A stretch of DNA of 64,000 bases from Candidatus Competibacteraceae bacterium (GCA_016712625.1 JADJQQ010000001.1:496001-560000), one strand, 5' to 3'. Counted from the first letter of the stretch, positions 1 through 9,532 are shown. Made by a program: numbers and translations. Notes: generated by a model from the sequence alone, not told the origin.

Positions 1-411
1 CATCCGCTCCTCCAACTGTTCAGCGTCCCATCGCCCTTCTCTGCTGCGCCGCAGTTGGGCGCGCTCACCTTCCGCCTGTTCGGCCGCCGCCCATTCGGCG
101 ATGGCTTGTTCCAAGGCTGCTTTTTCCATTGCCGCCTCTTGCGCCGCGGTTGCTTCCATTGCCGCTCGTCTCGCGGCCACCTCGCTCTCTATCGCGGCCC
201 GCCGCGCCGCCATCTCATTTGCCGCCGCCTGGTTCGCCGCCGCCCGCTCCCCCGCCACCCGTTCCTCCGCCGCTCGCTCCGCCTCCTGCAAGCGCTCTTC
301 TCTCCGCTGCTTGCTACCGCGACTGAGATGGGCAATCAACCTGACAGCTAATAGGATGGCTGCCGCCACACCGACTAATACGAACAACTCGGTCAGTTGC
401 GAAATACCCAT
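1..411 (-). CDS. Membrane-anchored alanine-rich coiled-coil protein (partial, 3' end outside window)
   Basis: This reading frame begins with ATG at 411 and stays open for 137 codons to the window edge, so the C-terminus is missing. An AAGGA box sits about 6 nt before the ATG. Residues 1-25 form one hydrophobic segment (FVLVGVAAAILLAV), followed by a basic patch. From about residue 33 a long run of A, E and R with few other residues predicts a continuous charged alpha-helix or coiled coil. The shape is that of an inner-membrane anchored, cytoplasm-facing coiled-coil protein. I do not recognise a family. It lies upstream of nothing readable and downstream of rdgC on the same strand. The GC-rich repetitive codons also create open frames on the other strand; those are shadows. 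Confidence 0.6.
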   Translation of the reverse strand, partial: MGISQLTELFVLVGVAAAILLAVRLIAHLSRGSKQRREERLQEAERAAEERVAGERAAANQAAANEMAARRAAIESEVAARRAAMEATAAQEAAMEKAALEQAIAEWAAAEQAEGERAQLRRSREGRWDAEQLEERM

Positions 412-463
412 GGCCCATCCTTAAAATTAAGGAACACAATTTTTATTGATTCGATCCGTACTG

Positions 464-1366
464 CTAGGCTTCCCCGCCAAAAAGCTCCAGTAAGCGGGGT
501 AATAAAAGCGCTAACTCGCCGCTCATCAAGGCATACTGGGCGTCGAAAACGGCCTCGGGCGAATCTGTAACGCTATCATCCAGGGATTCCCGGATAACAT
601 CCAGAAACTGTAAGCGACGGATGACTAACTCTTCATCCAATACGAACGCAATCCTTCCATTCCAGATCAAGCCGAGTTGGGTAAGCTGCTTCCCTGCCGC
701 CAGGTGACCGCGAATCTCGTCACCCGTCAAATCTTGGCCCCGACAGCGCACAACCCCACCGTCCTCTCCCGGCTCTCGCAATTCGCAACTATCCCCAAAA
801 GCGAAATCCAGCGGGCTTCGACCTTCGGCCAGCCAGGCCGTCATGGCCGCCGCCACGGATTGCTTGACCTTGGGTGGTGTGATCGGAAGCGTACCTAGCG
901 TTCGGCGTAACAGCCCAGTCACGGCTTCAACTCCATGCCGATTGGCGCTATCCACCACCAACCAACCGCCCACAGTATCGAGATAAGCATAGTTCCGCCG
1001 ACCTCGAATCAAGGCCCGGGGCAATAACTCTTCCACCAGTTGATCGCGCAAGTCCTGTTTTTCCCGGCGTCTTACAGGCCGCCGCTGCTGGTCTTCAATC
1101 ACGGCAATACGCTCCGCAACCATCTGATTGAGTACGCCAGCCGGTAACAGCTTCTCTTCAGTCCGCAAGCACACGAGCGAGCGACTCGCAACAGTATGCA
1201 CAAGCTCGACCGCCTTACGCCCCAACGGCGGCGCCCAACCCGTAGCCAGCGGTTGATAGCTGGAGCAAGGTTGAAAAGCGTATGGTGGCAACTGCTCGGC
1301 CAAGGTTTCAGGAGTGGGTGAGAATGGCTCGGAAAATCGAAACAATGTGAGATTTTTAAACCACAT
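464..1366 (-). CDS. rdgC: Recombination-associated protein RdgC
   Basis: The 300-residue product matches RdgC in length (about 300) and along its whole sequence. It has the N-terminal MWFKNL start, a GW.PPLG motif near residue 45, the EEKLLP segment near residue 70, the LLPRA motif near residue 115, the EDGGVVRC..QDLT segment near 205-217 and the C-terminal MSGELA...LFGGEA end. RdgC is a ring-forming nucleoid-associated DNA-binding protein that limits RecA loading. It acts in the cytoplasm. The gene starts with ATG at 1366 with only a weak ribosome binding site. It stands alone and diverges from the phasin gene across about 200 bp. Confidence 0.95.
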   Translation of the reverse strand: MWFKNLTLFRFSEPFSPTPETLAEQLPPYAFQPCSSYQPLATGWAPPLGRKAVELVHTVASRSLVCLRTEEKLLPAGVLNQMVAERIAVIEDQQRRPVRRREKQDLRDQLVEELLPRALIRGRRNYAYLDTVGGWLVVDSANRHGVEAVTGLLRRTLGTLPITPPKVKQSVAAAMTAWLAEGRSPLDFAFGDSCELREPGEDGGVVRCRGQDLTGDEIRGHLAAGKQLTQLGLIWNGRIAFVLDEELVIRRLQFLDVIRESLDDSVTDSPEAVFDAQYALMSGELALLLPRLLELFGGEA

Positions 1367-1569
1367 AGGCTTAGTAAATTATCCTTATATAAAAGTGGGT
1401 ATTATACACTGCCATCCTATTAATCGCCAAAATAGTCTCTCTATTAAGGATAGGCGCAGCCCAAGAGGATTATATTGCAGTGCAGCAAAAAATGCGTTAT
1501 TCTTAAGGGGTGAGGTCGAGATAGGCCAGCAACTTTTGATTAATCATTTTTTTATTATGGAGCCTCGAA

Positions 1570-1905
1570 ATGGCTAACGAAGCACTGACCAAAATGTCTG
1601 AGCAGTACCAAAATTTCTTGAATCCCGTCATCAAGGCCAATAAATTGTCAGCCGCCAATCTGGAAGCCTTGGTTAATTTTCAGATGAATGCGCTTCAGTC
1701 CTATATCAACTTGGCAATGGACCGGATGAAGGCCGCCGCCGATATCAACGATCCGGCCAGCTTGCAGACCTTCCTCTCCAGTCAAGCCGAGTCCATTTCT
1801 AGCCTGCATCAGAAGTTCCTGGGCGATACCAAAGCATTGGCCGACCTGATGGCGGGTTTCAAGGCCGAATTTGATAAATTGATCAAAGACAGCATCGCCA
1901 AGTAA
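1570..1905 (+). CDS. Phasin family protein (PHA granule-associated)
   Basis: This is a 111-residue, almost entirely helical protein with the phasin pattern: an N-terminal M.EQ..N..NP..K.NKL...NLE.L..FQ..AL..Y..L....MKAAADI segment, followed by a second amphipathic helix. Phasins coat polyhydroxyalkanoate granules and control their number and surface. There is no signal peptide. GGAG lies 7 nt before the ATG. Its single-gene arrangement is usual for phasins. Its presence implies that the cell makes PHA, although no PHA synthase is in this window. Confidence 0.88.
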   Translation: MANEALTKMSEQYQNFLNPVIKANKLSAANLEALVNFQMNALQSYINLAMDRMKAAADINDPASLQTFLSSQAESISSLHQKFLGDTKALADLMAGFKAEFDKLIKDSIAK

Positions 1906-2236
1906 TCTCGCCCGACCTGTTTCTGGGCGGTACGCGACGTTGCACTGCCCGGAAACTGTAGTTGCATTCTCCTTGCGTAGAGCTGAACCTTTAGCTTCGG
2001 TTCCCACCCTTTCTCCCCGCCGCCGGGAATCCACCGCGCAACAGCCGGATTGAATGGCCGGCGCAGTGGCGGCGACACGGTAGCTTCCAGCCAGATTTTG
2101 GCTATTGCTGACTGGCCATCGTCGCACTGTCAAACGGGCGGTTGCCCTTGCGTGGCTGTGGCCTCTGAAAGCGTCTGCTATCATATCCTTCGTTTGACTC
2201 ATAAACCTTTATTGAATCGCTTTCTGTCCTCCAGCA
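1906..2236. other. Intergenic region, phasin to mnmA
   Basis: These 331 bases separate the phasin stop from the mnmA start. I see no convincing gene and no strong hairpin with a T-run. A mnmA promoter must lie here or upstream, but no clear -35/-10 pair stands out. The ribosome binding site directly before mnmA is weak. Confidence 0.5.
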
Positions 2237-3324
2237 ATGCCCACTACCCGAATTGTCGTCGGCCTATCCGGCGGCGTGGATTCCTCGGTCGCCGCTCTCT
2301 TACTGCTCGAACAAGGGTTTGAAGTGCATGGCGTGTTCATGAAGAACTGGGAGGAGACTTACGAAACCGGCTATTGCGCGCTGCCGAAGACCTGGAAGAT
2401 GCCAGAGCAGTCTGTGAAACCCTGAATATTCCATTGCATCAGGTCAATTTTACGTCCGATTACCAAACGCGGGTATTCCATCATTTCCTGGAGGAATATC
2501 GTCGCGGCCGAACGCCCAACCCCGACACGCTATGCAATAGCGAAATTAAATTTAAATCCTTCCTGGACCACGCCCGCCGCTTGGGAGCCGAGCGCATCGC
2601 TACCGGACACTATGCCCGAACGATCATGCGGGATGGTTGCTGGCGCCTGCTCAAGGGTCGTGATCCCGCTAAGGATCAGAGCTATTTTTTATATCGCCTC
2701 AATCAGGCCCAACTGGCCAGTACCTTATTTCCGGTCGGCGAATGGCGCAAAGACCAGGTGCGCGCGCGCGCCGCCGCCGCTGGCCTCATCACGCATGCGA
2801 AAAAAGATAGCACCGGGATTTGCTTCATTGGCGAGCGCCCGTTTCGGGAATTTTTAAGCCGTTACCTCCCCATGCAGCCGGGGCCGATCCGCTCGACGGA
2901 CGGGACAGTGCTCGGCGAGCACAACGGACTGATGTTTCACACCATCGGCCAACGCCAAGGGCTCGGCATCGGCGGTCGGCGCGACGGTAGTGGCGAGCCG
3001 TGGTATGTCGTCGACAAGGATTTACAGGAGAATTCCCTGCTCGTCGCCCAGGGCCACCAGCATCCCGCCCTGTTTCATCGCCGGTTGCACGCGTCACAAG
3101 TCCAGTGGATTACCGGCCACCCGCCAAGCTTTCCCCTGCGTTGCCAAGCCAAGATTCGCTACCGACAATCCGATCAATCCTGCTTGGTGGAATCGCAGAA
3201 TACCGACGGCGTCATGGTTGGTTTCGACCAACCCCAACGAGCGATCACTCCAGGTCAAGCCGTCGTTTTTTATGCGGGGAATGAATGTCTCGGTGGCGGC
3301 ATCATCAATCGCGCCCATGACTGA
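2237..3324 (+). pseudogene. mnmA: tRNA-specific 2-thiouridylase MnmA, frameshifted by one missing base
   Basis: MnmA makes 2-thiouridine at the wobble position of tRNA Lys, Glu and Gln. The N-terminal piece (2237 to about 2377) carries the PP-loop SGGVDSS and the FMKNWEE motif. After about 2377-2383 the correct reading continues one frame back with AAEDLEDARAVC. It carries LCN.EIKF and TGICFIGER, whose cysteines are the catalytic pair in the family, and ends with VCLGGGII-like CLGGGII. Restoring one base (GCGCT to GCGGCT would do it) gives 362 residues, against 368 in E. coli. The rest of the gene is undamaged, so a sequencing error or a very recent mutation is likely. hflD follows 23 nt after the stop, the usual enterobacterial order mnmA-hflD. 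Confidence 0.93.
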
Positions 3325-3347
3325 CCCCACTTTTATTGTTCTTTCCC

Positions 3348-3965
3348 ATGCCCCAGACTGATCACGATCGCGCCATCGCTCTCGCCGCCGTCCTGCAAGC
3401 GGCCGATTTAGTGCGCGGCATCGCCCGCCGCGGCCAAGCCAATACGGAAGATGTCGATACCTGCCTGACCAGCTTGCTAAAGATCGACGCCAACAGCAGC
3501 ATCGAGATCTTTGGCGATTTGCCGCGGTTGCGATCGGGGCTCCACCTGCTAGAACAGCAACTCAGCAACCCCAAGGATATTGAGTTAACGCGCTACGCTG
3601 TGGCCTTGCTAGGATTGGAGCGCAAACTTTCCGGGCGCGCTGATTTGTTGCAAACCATCGGCGCCAGCCTGAAAGAAATCATTCAAAATCTGCCCCACTT
3701 CCCGCTTAACCACAGCAACACCATCGCTCGCTTCGCCGATATTTACCTGAAAAACATCAGCACCCTGTCGCCGCGTATTATGGTCAACGGCGTTCCGATT
3801 CACCTCAATAACCCAGAGAATGCCAACCGAATCCGCGCCCTGTTGCTGGCCGGCATCCGCGCCGCCACCCTCTGGCGGCAAAGTGGCGGCAGCCGGCTCG
3901 CCCTCTTGTTGCGCCGTAACCCGCTCCTGCGGGAAACACGCCTGATGCTGGCCCGGATTGAATAA
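3348..3965 (+). CDS. hflD: High frequency lysogenization protein HflD homologue
   Basis: The product has 205 residues, close to the 213 of E. coli HflD (YcfC). It is recognised by the QAADLVRGIARRG start, the LLKIDA segment, the RYAVALLGLERKL motif and the C-terminal ANRIRALLLAGIRAA.LWRQ.GGSR motif. HflD is a small helical peripheral membrane protein. It is known for antagonising lambda CII, and its cellular role is not settled. A frame extends upstream to 3336, but ATG at 3348 (MPQTDHD) is the natural start. Its place right after mnmA supports the call. It converges on relA with 9 bp between stops. Confidence 0.93.
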   Translation: MPQTDHDRAIALAAVLQAADLVRGIARRGQANTEDVDTCLTSLLKIDANSSIEIFGDLPRLRSGLHLLEQQLSNPKDIELTRYAVALLGLERKLSGRADLLQTIGASLKEIIQNLPHFPLNHSNTIARFADIYLKNISTLSPRIMVNGVPIHLNNPENANRIRALLLAGIRAATLWRQSGGSRLALLLRRNPLLRETRLMLARIE

Positions 3966-3974
3966 GAGCCCGCT

Positions 3975-6119
3975 TCAAGTTTTACGATACGCGGTCACGA
4001 TATTCGGTAACTGAGTTATTTTGTCCAATATATGACTGAGTTGCACCACATCGGTGATTTCCGCGGTCAATCGCATGTGCGCGATGGATTTTTCCTTGTT
4101 GGTGAGCGTGTGCGCCCCCAGGACGTTGACCTGATCGTTCGCCAGAATCGAGGTAATATCGCGCAGCAAGCCGGAGCGGTCATGGGCCACGATCATAATA
4201 TCCACCGGATAGGTGGCCGGCGTCTCTCCCCATCCAACTTCAATGACACGCTCGTGATGCTGGCTGGCCAACCCGAGAAAATTGGTGCAATCCTGGCGGT
4301 GGATGGTCACCCCGCGGCCCTGCGTGATATAGCCAGCGATGGGTTCGAACGGCGCCGGCTGGCAACATTGCCCCATTTGCGTCAGCAACTGGCCGACGCC
4401 ACGTATCCGCACATCATCCTTGCCCGGCTCGGCGGATTTGAACTTGCGGGAAATGGCCTGACTCTCCGCTGGCGCGGGCGGGGCTGGCAACAAATCCTGT
4501 ATTCGAGCCACCACTTGCGCGGTGGTCAGAACACCATGACCGATCGCCGCGCATAACTCATCGGGATGGCTAAATCCTAGCCGGGCCGAGGCTTTCTCCA
4601 GCTTGAACTGCCGGATGCCGAGCCGTTGAAATTCACGATCCAGCGCCGTTCGGCCGACGGCGATGCTTTTATCCTGATCTTGCTGAAAAAACCATTGGCG
4701 CACCTTGGCTTTCGCGCGATTGGTTCGAATGTAGCCCAAATGCGGGCTGAGCCAGTCCCGACTGGGTCCGCCGGCTTTAGCGGTCAGCACCTCGACCTGT
4801 TCGCCGTTCTTGAGTTCGTAGTTCAGCGGCACGATCCGGCCGTTGACCTTGGCGCCCCGACAGCGGTGCCCGATTTCGGTATGAATGTGATAGGCGAAAT
4901 CCAGTGGCGTCGCCCCCTGAGCCAAGTCGATGATTGCGCCTTTCGGGGTAATGGCGTAAACCCGATCCTGAAACGCCTCCGCCTTAAACCGCTCCAATAA
5001 ATCCCCGTCGTCAGCGTCTTCATCCCGATACTCCAGCATCTGCCGCAGCCAGGCGATTTGCTGTTCGGCCGCATCGCCGGGACTGACTCCTCCTTCCTTG
5101 TAACGCCAGTGGGCGGCGATTCCCAACTCGGCGTTCTGGTGCATGGTATGCGTGCGAATTTGAACTTCCAAGGCCCGACCTTCCGGCCCTATCACCGCCG
5201 TATGTAGCGACTGATAGCCGTTGGGTTTGGGATGGACGATATAGTCGTCGAACTCCTGTTGAATGTGGTTCCAGTGCCCATGCACCACGCCCAGCGCGGC
5301 GTAACAGTCGTTGAGCGTCTCCACCATCACCCGTACCGCCCGCACGTCAAAAATCTGCTCGAACGACAGATTCTTGCGCTGCATCTTCCGCCAGATGCTA
5401 TAGATATGCTTGGCGCGGCCGCTGACTTCGGCACGGATGCCCGCTTGTCGCAAATAACCCCGCAGCTCCTCCATGACGCGGGCGATATAGCGTTCTCGAT
5501 CGGCGCGGCGTTCGTCGAGCGCGGCGGCTATTTGCTTGTAAATCACCGCATCCAAGCAACGCAAGGCCAGATCTTCCATTTCCCACTTGATCCGGCCGAT
5601 ACCCAGCCGATTGGCCAAAGGGGTAAAAATATCCAGGGTTTCCCTGGCGATACGTCGCCGCCCCTCCTCCGGCATTGGTCCGAGCTGGCGCAACGTGTGC
5701 AAGCGCATGGCCAGTTTGATGAATACCACCCGCACATCCTGCGCCATGGCCAGCAACATCTTGCGCAAGCTTTCCAGCTGGTGGCCGACGTGCTGGCTGC
5801 TCTGGTGCAATTCGCCGATGGCGTCGAGCTTGCCGAGGCCATTGAGCAAGCTGGCGACGGAAGCGCCAAACTTTTCTCCCACCCAATCGAGTTTGATTTG
5901 CGCCGTTACCACCGATTCGTACAGCAGCGCGGCGGCGATCACCTCGTGATCCATCCCCAGATCGGCCAACAAGTCAGCGACCGCCAAATCTGGCTCTCCA
6001 CTCAGGGTGTAAGCGGTTCTAACCGTCTCGATTTGCGGGGGGAGCCAATCAATCTGCAGAGTGTCCAACCAGGTGTCAAAATCGGCGCCAGCGAGCGCGG
6101 TCTGCCTAGAACTGACCAT
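3975..6119 (-). CDS. relA: GTP pyrophosphokinase RelA
   Basis: This is the ribosome-associated (p)ppGpp synthetase of the stringent response. The 714-residue product has the domain order of long RSH proteins. First comes a pseudo-hydrolase domain (residues ~20-170) in which the HD pair is lost (LLYESVVT where SpoT has a metal-binding HD). Then come the synthetase domain (IFDVRAVRV and KPNGYQSLHT motifs), a TGS domain (ITPKGAIIDLAQGATPLDFAYHIH), a zinc-finger/helical region with GQCCQPAPFE, and a C-terminal ACT domain. The missing HD residues favour RelA over SpoT. I chose ATG at 6119 (MVSSRQ) because GGGG lies 6 nt upstream; the frame stays open to 6179. It converges on hflD. Confidence 0.94.
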   Translation of the reverse strand: MVSSRQTALAGADFDTWLDTLQIDWLPPQIETVRTAYTLSGEPDLAVADLLADLGMDHEVIAAALLYESVVTAQIKLDWVGEKFGASVASLLNGLGKLDAIGELHQSSQHVGHQLESLRKMLLAMAQDVRVVFIKLAMRLHTLRQLGPMPEEGRRRIARETLDIFTPLANRLGIGRIKWEMEDLALRCLDAVIYKQIAAALDERRADRERYIARVMEELRGYLRQAGIRAEVSGRAKHIYSIWRKMQRKNLSFEQIFDVRAVRVMVETLNDCYAALGVVHGHWNHIQQEFDDYIVHPKPNGYQSLHTAVIGPEGRALEVQIRTHTMHQNAELGIAAHWRYKEGGVSPGDAAEQQIAWLRQMLEYRDEDADDGDLLERFKAEAFQDRVYAITPKGAIIDLAQGATPLDFAYHIHTEIGHRCRGAKVNGRIVPLNYELKNGEQVEVLTAKAGGPSRDWLSPHLGYIRTNRAKAKVRQWFFQQDQDKSIAVGRTALDREFQRLGIRQFKLEKASARLGFSHPDELCAAIGHGVLTTAQVVARIQDLLPAPPAPAESQAISRKFKSAEPGKDDVRIRGVGQLLTQMGQCCQPAPFEPIAGYITQGRGVTIHRQDCTNFLGLASQHHERVIEVGWGETPATYPVDIMIVAHDRSGLLRDITSILANDQVNVLGAHTLTNKEKSIAHMRLTAEITDVVQLSHILDKITQLPNIVTAYRKT

Positions 6120-6247
6120 GAGCATCCCCAGAAAAATATCCAAAAAGGAATACAACACCCGCCGCCGAAAGTTCGGCAAGGGGATAAACGGGGAATTGGA
6201 GCGGACGGATTTTAAGTATAGATTGGCTTGGAAAAATCGCCTGATCG

Positions 6248-6272
6248 CCAGCCACCCCGATGGGGTGACTGG
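6248..6272. terminator. Strong hairpin between relA and the cytochrome gene
   Basis: An 11-bp stem with one mismatch (CCAGCCACCCC / GGGGTGACTGG) closes a three-base GAT loop. It lies downstream of the cytochrome stop at 6294, read on the minus strand. No T-run follows directly in either direction, so it may be a pause or processing structure between the cytochrome gene and relA rather than a classical terminator. Confidence 0.4.
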
Positions 6273-6293
6273 TAAAAAACGCTCAGGACGCGG

Positions 6294-6686
6294 CTAGTTG
6301 TTCTTGGCGCCTTGGTCCACCCATTTGCGAAGCAGCACCAATTGCGCTTCTGGCAGTTTGACTTTACCATGCGGCATCTGAATCGAGGGGTCCACGCCGG
6401 GACGCCCTTCGATCAAGCGATTTAGACTGCTGTTGAGGCTCTGGCCGGGAACAATGACCGGTCCCATTTTGGTTCCTTTCATCAATTCCTCATACGTGCC
6501 TACCGCCAAACCCGTTTTTTGGTAGCCTTCACCCTTGGGCGGGGTATGGCACTCAGCACAGCTTGACTTCAAAATCGGCATTATGTCCTTCTGGAAACTC
6601 ACCGGCTTGTCCGATGACTCGGAACACCCCCCCAGCGCGCCCAACCCCAAAATCAACGTGAATGCAAGCGGTTTACGAAAATTCAT
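6294..6686 (-). CDS. Lipoprotein mono-haem c-type cytochrome-like protein
   Basis: The 130-residue product starts at ATG 6686 with AAAGGA about 7 nt upstream. It has a lipoprotein signal peptide with lipobox LGGC (cysteine near residue 21), then one c-type haem motif, CAECH, near residue 44. The layout (short N-terminus, FQKDIMPILKSSCAECH, then a G.YEELMKG..GPVIVPG..L.S.L segment and MPHG..KL...Q...L..WVDQGA) is that of the small cytochrome domain often labelled planctomycete-type cytochrome C. It should sit in the periplasm, lipid-anchored, as an electron carrier. The redox partner cannot be read from the context. It is a single gene between relA and glgB. Confidence 0.82.
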   Translation of the reverse strand: MNFRKPLAFTLILGLGALGGCSESSDKPVSFQKDIMPILKSSCAECHTPPKGEGYQKTGLAVGTYEELMKGTKMGPVIVPGQSLNSSLNRLIEGRPGVDPSIQMPHGKVKLPEAQLVLLRKWVDQGAKNN

Positions 6687-7207
6687 GGATCGTTCCTTTA
6701 GGCATTTGGACGAATTATTACAGTATAGATAATACGGCCATAATACTATCAAACTACAGTCGGTGGAGAATGCCCGCGCGCGAGGAATCTCTTTGCCTAC
6801 TAAATTGACTCAAGCCGGATCGCGCCTAACCAGGCGCCCATTTTAGCGGATCGCCGGATTGGTTTCGGCTGATTTGCCGCCGAATAACAACAGCCTGCTC
6901 GATAGCTTGTCCACCACGACCGCCCTGCCTCACGCTCGACCTGGATGAGGCTGCCGCGCGCGGCTTGACCCCCGTACCAACTCACCGATTTTCCACCCCA
7001 AGCGACTTAGTATATCCGTATAGAAAATCATCCTTTAGACGATTCGCGCTATAATGAGTTGACCTTCGGTGCCTATGATGCTTGACGCCGACATTTATCC
7101 AGAACCGATGCTTACTAACGCCGCGACATCGGTGAGCGATCACCACCAGATCTTTCGCGGGGGCATTGCCTGCCATCAAACATGGCCTCCACCGTCAACA
7201 TAACAGG
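6687..7207. other. Divergent intergenic region between cytochrome gene and glgB
   Basis: About 520 bases hold no believable gene; the short frames on the minus strand have no family resemblance and poor codon use. A TATAAT sequence at 7050-7055 is a possible -10 element for glgB with no good -35. Minus-strand TTGATA (6747-6752) and TATACT (6722-6727), separated by 19 bp, could serve the cytochrome gene. Confidence 0.4.
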
Positions 7208-9532
7208 ATGAAAAACGTGACGAGCCCGAAACTCAACTCTGATTTGCAACGCCTCATCGAAGCCCGCCACCATGATCCTTTTGCCTTGCTGGGCCGGCAT
7301 CCGCAAGATGATAAGCTCGTGGTTCGCGTTCATCTACCCTACGCTAAGGAAGTTAAAATCGTCGAGGGCGATTTGCCGCTACAGCGCATACCCAATACCG
7401 ACCTTTTCGAGTGGCGCGGCAAGCCCAAGCAAGTCCCCGAACGCTACCAGTTGAGCTGGCGCGATTCGGACGGCAACGAGTATGTAGCCTACGATCCCTA
7501 TTGTTTCCCGCCCCAAATCGCTGATTTTGACCTGTACCTATTCGGCGAAGGCAAGCACTGGCACGCATACCGCTTCCTGGGCGCGCACCCGCATGTGGCG
7601 GACGGCGTTTCCGGCGTGCTGTTCGGGGTTTGGGCGCCCAACGCCGAGCGGGTCAGCGTGGTCGGCAACTTCAACCGTTGGGATGGCCGCTGCCACCCGA
7701 TGCGGGGTCGCGGTGCCAGCGGCATCTGGGAGCTGTTCATCCCCAATCTGTGCGCGGGCGATCTCTATAAGTTTGAGCTCCGCAGCCGCACCAACGGGTC
7801 GGTTTTCCTGAAAGCGGACCCCTACGGCCAGCATTTCGAGATGCGGCCCAGCACGTCCACCATTGTGGCCAAACCCGATACGTACGCCTGGGGGGACGGA
7901 GCATGGATGGAACATCGGAAAAGCTTGGACTGGCTGCACCACCCGATGTCCGTTTACGAAGTCCATCTCGGGTCCTGGCGGCGCGGCTGGGAAGGCGCGT
8001 TCATAAACTACCGGGAACTGGCGCACCAATTGGTCGAGTATGTGAAGGATCTGGGCTTCACCCACATCGAGCTATTACCGATTACCGAACATCCTTTTGA
8101 TGGGTCATGGGGTTATCAGACCATCGGCTATTACGCGCCGACCAGCCGCTTTGGAACACCGGACGATTTCCGTTACTTCATGGATTACTGCCACCAGCAT
8201 GATATCGGTGTGATTCTGGATTGGGTGCCGGCGCATTTTCCCAAGGATGCTCACGGCTTGGCCCGTTTCGACGGCGAGCCGCTGTACGAGCACGCCGACT
8301 CCCGCCTTGGCGAGCATCTCGACTGGGGTACGCTGATCTTCAATTACGGCCGCTACGAGGTCAAAAATTTCCTGCTATCCAGCGCCATGTATTGGCTTGA
8401 GGAATTCCATCTCGACGGGCTGCGAGTCGACGCCGTTGCTTCAATGCTGTATCTGGATTATTCCCGCAAGGAATGGATTCCCAACAAGTACGGCGGGCGG
8501 GAAAATCTGGAAGCGATCGATTTCCTGCGCGAATTGAACACGGTTGTGCACAGCGAGCACCCCGGCACGATGGTTATCGCCGAGGAATCCACCTCTTGGC
8601 CCCAGGTGACCCGTCCAACTTATCTTGGCGGCTTGGGGTTCAGCTTGAAGTGGAACATGGGCTGGATGAACGACACCCTGCGCTACATGGCGCAAAACCC
8701 GGTCCATCGCAAGTACCACCATGACCTGCTGACCTTTAGCATGCTGTACTGCTTCACCGAGAACTTCATGCTGCCGTTCTCCCACGATGAGGTGGTGCAC
8801 GGTAAAGGCTCAATGATCAACAAAATGCCGGGCGACGAATGGCAGCGCTTCGCCAATTTGCGGCTGCTTTACACCTATATGTTCACTCACCCGGGGAAAA
8901 AGCTGCTGTTCATGGGAACCGAATTCGGTCAAGGCACCGAATGGAACGAGGCATCCACCCTCGACTGGTATGTGCTTGAGTACGGTTTCCACCAAGGACT
9001 AAAACTTCTGGTCAAGGATTTGAACCGACTGTATACCAGTGAAAGCGCGCTCTATCATTTCGAGTTCGAATGGCAAGGTTTTGAGTGGATCGACTGCCAT
9101 GACGCCGAACAATCCATCATGAGTTACATCCGTAAGAAGGATGACGATTTTCTAATCGTGGTGGTGAACTTCACACCGGTACCCCGTCATGGCTATCGCA
9201 TCGGCGTGCCACGGCTGTGCCGCTATACTGAAGCGCTCAATTCCGATTCGCATTACTATGGCGGCAGCGGGGTCGGCAACGGAGATGTCGAACTGATTGC
9301 CGAGGAGCGGCCTTGGATGGAAAAACCCTACTCCATCACCATCACGGTGCCGCCACTGGGCAGCATCGTTCTGCGGCCGGAGCCCTTGCCGGAGCCCGAG
9401 CCCGCCGAAGCAAGCGCCGAAGAAGAAACGCCAACCGAACTCGCGGCTCCGGTCGAGGAACCGGCTACCGCCAAAGCTGTTGCTTCGGCTGAGCCGGCTC
9501 CAGCCGAGGCAGAAACCGCTCAGTCGCAATAA
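7208..9532 (+). CDS. glgB: 1,4-alpha-glucan branching enzyme GlgB with an acidic C-terminal tail
   Basis: GlgB adds alpha-1,6 branches to glycogen. The order is an N-terminal branching-enzyme module (RHHDPFALLGRH), a CBM48 module (GVWAPNAERVSVVGNFN), and a GH13 catalytic barrel with the four conserved regions: DWVPAHF, GLRVDAV (nucleophile D about 408), IAEEST (acid E about 459) and SHDEVVHGK. An all-beta C-domain follows. After about residue 720 a tail of some 50 residues rich in P, E and A (PEPEPAEAS...) extends the protein to 774 residues, against 728 in E. coli. ATG 7208 lacks a normal Shine-Dalgarno. GTG 7217 has AGGA 8 nt upstream and is an alternative start. The gene is monocistronic and ends in a strong terminator; no other glg gene is adjacent. 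Confidence 0.96.
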   Translation: MKNVTSPKLNSDLQRLIEARHHDPFALLGRHPQDDKLVVRVHLPYAKEVKIVEGDLPLQRIPNTDLFEWRGKPKQVPERYQLSWRDSDGNEYVAYDPYCFPPQIADFDLYLFGEGKHWHAYRFLGAHPHVADGVSGVLFGVWAPNAERVSVVGNFNRWDGRCHPMRGRGASGIWELFIPNLCAGDLYKFELRSRTNGSVFLKADPYGQHFEMRPSTSTIVAKPDTYAWGDGAWMEHRKSLDWLHHPMSVYEVHLGSWRRGWEGAFINYRELAHQLVEYVKDLGFTHIELLPITEHPFDGSWGYQTIGYYAPTSRFGTPDDFRYFMDYCHQHDIGVILDWVPAHFPKDAHGLARFDGEPLYEHADSRLGEHLDWGTLIFNYGRYEVKNFLLSSAMYWLEEFHLDGLRVDAVASMLYLDYSRKEWIPNKYGGRENLEAIDFLRELNTVVHSEHPGTMVIAEESTSWPQVTRPTYLGGLGFSLKWNMGWMNDTLRYMAQNPVHRKYHHDLLTFSMLYCFTENFMLPFSHDEVVHGKGSMINKMPGDEWQRFANLRLLYTYMFTHPGKKLLFMGTEFGQGTEWNEASTLDWYVLEYGFHQGLKLLVKDLNRLYTSESALYHFEFEWQGFEWIDCHDAEQSIMSYIRKKDDDFLIVVVNFTPVPRHGYRIGVPRLCRYTEALNSDSHYYGGSGVGNGDVELIAEERPWMEKPYSITITVPPLGSIVLRPEPLPEPEPAEASAEEETPTELAAPVEEPATAKAVASAEPAPAEAETAQSQ

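Noticed and set aside
55..424. Open frames on the plus strand rich in R, P and A
   Set aside because: They mirror the alanine-rich coiled-coil gene on the minus strand, which has a start, a ribosome binding site and sensible residue patterns.
5232..6215. Long plus-strand open frame opposite relA
   Set aside because: It lies entirely over well-conserved RelA codons, has no family resemblance and arises from GC-rich third positions. The same holds for 32367-33158 opposite tssM and 39275-40063 opposite the PFK gene.
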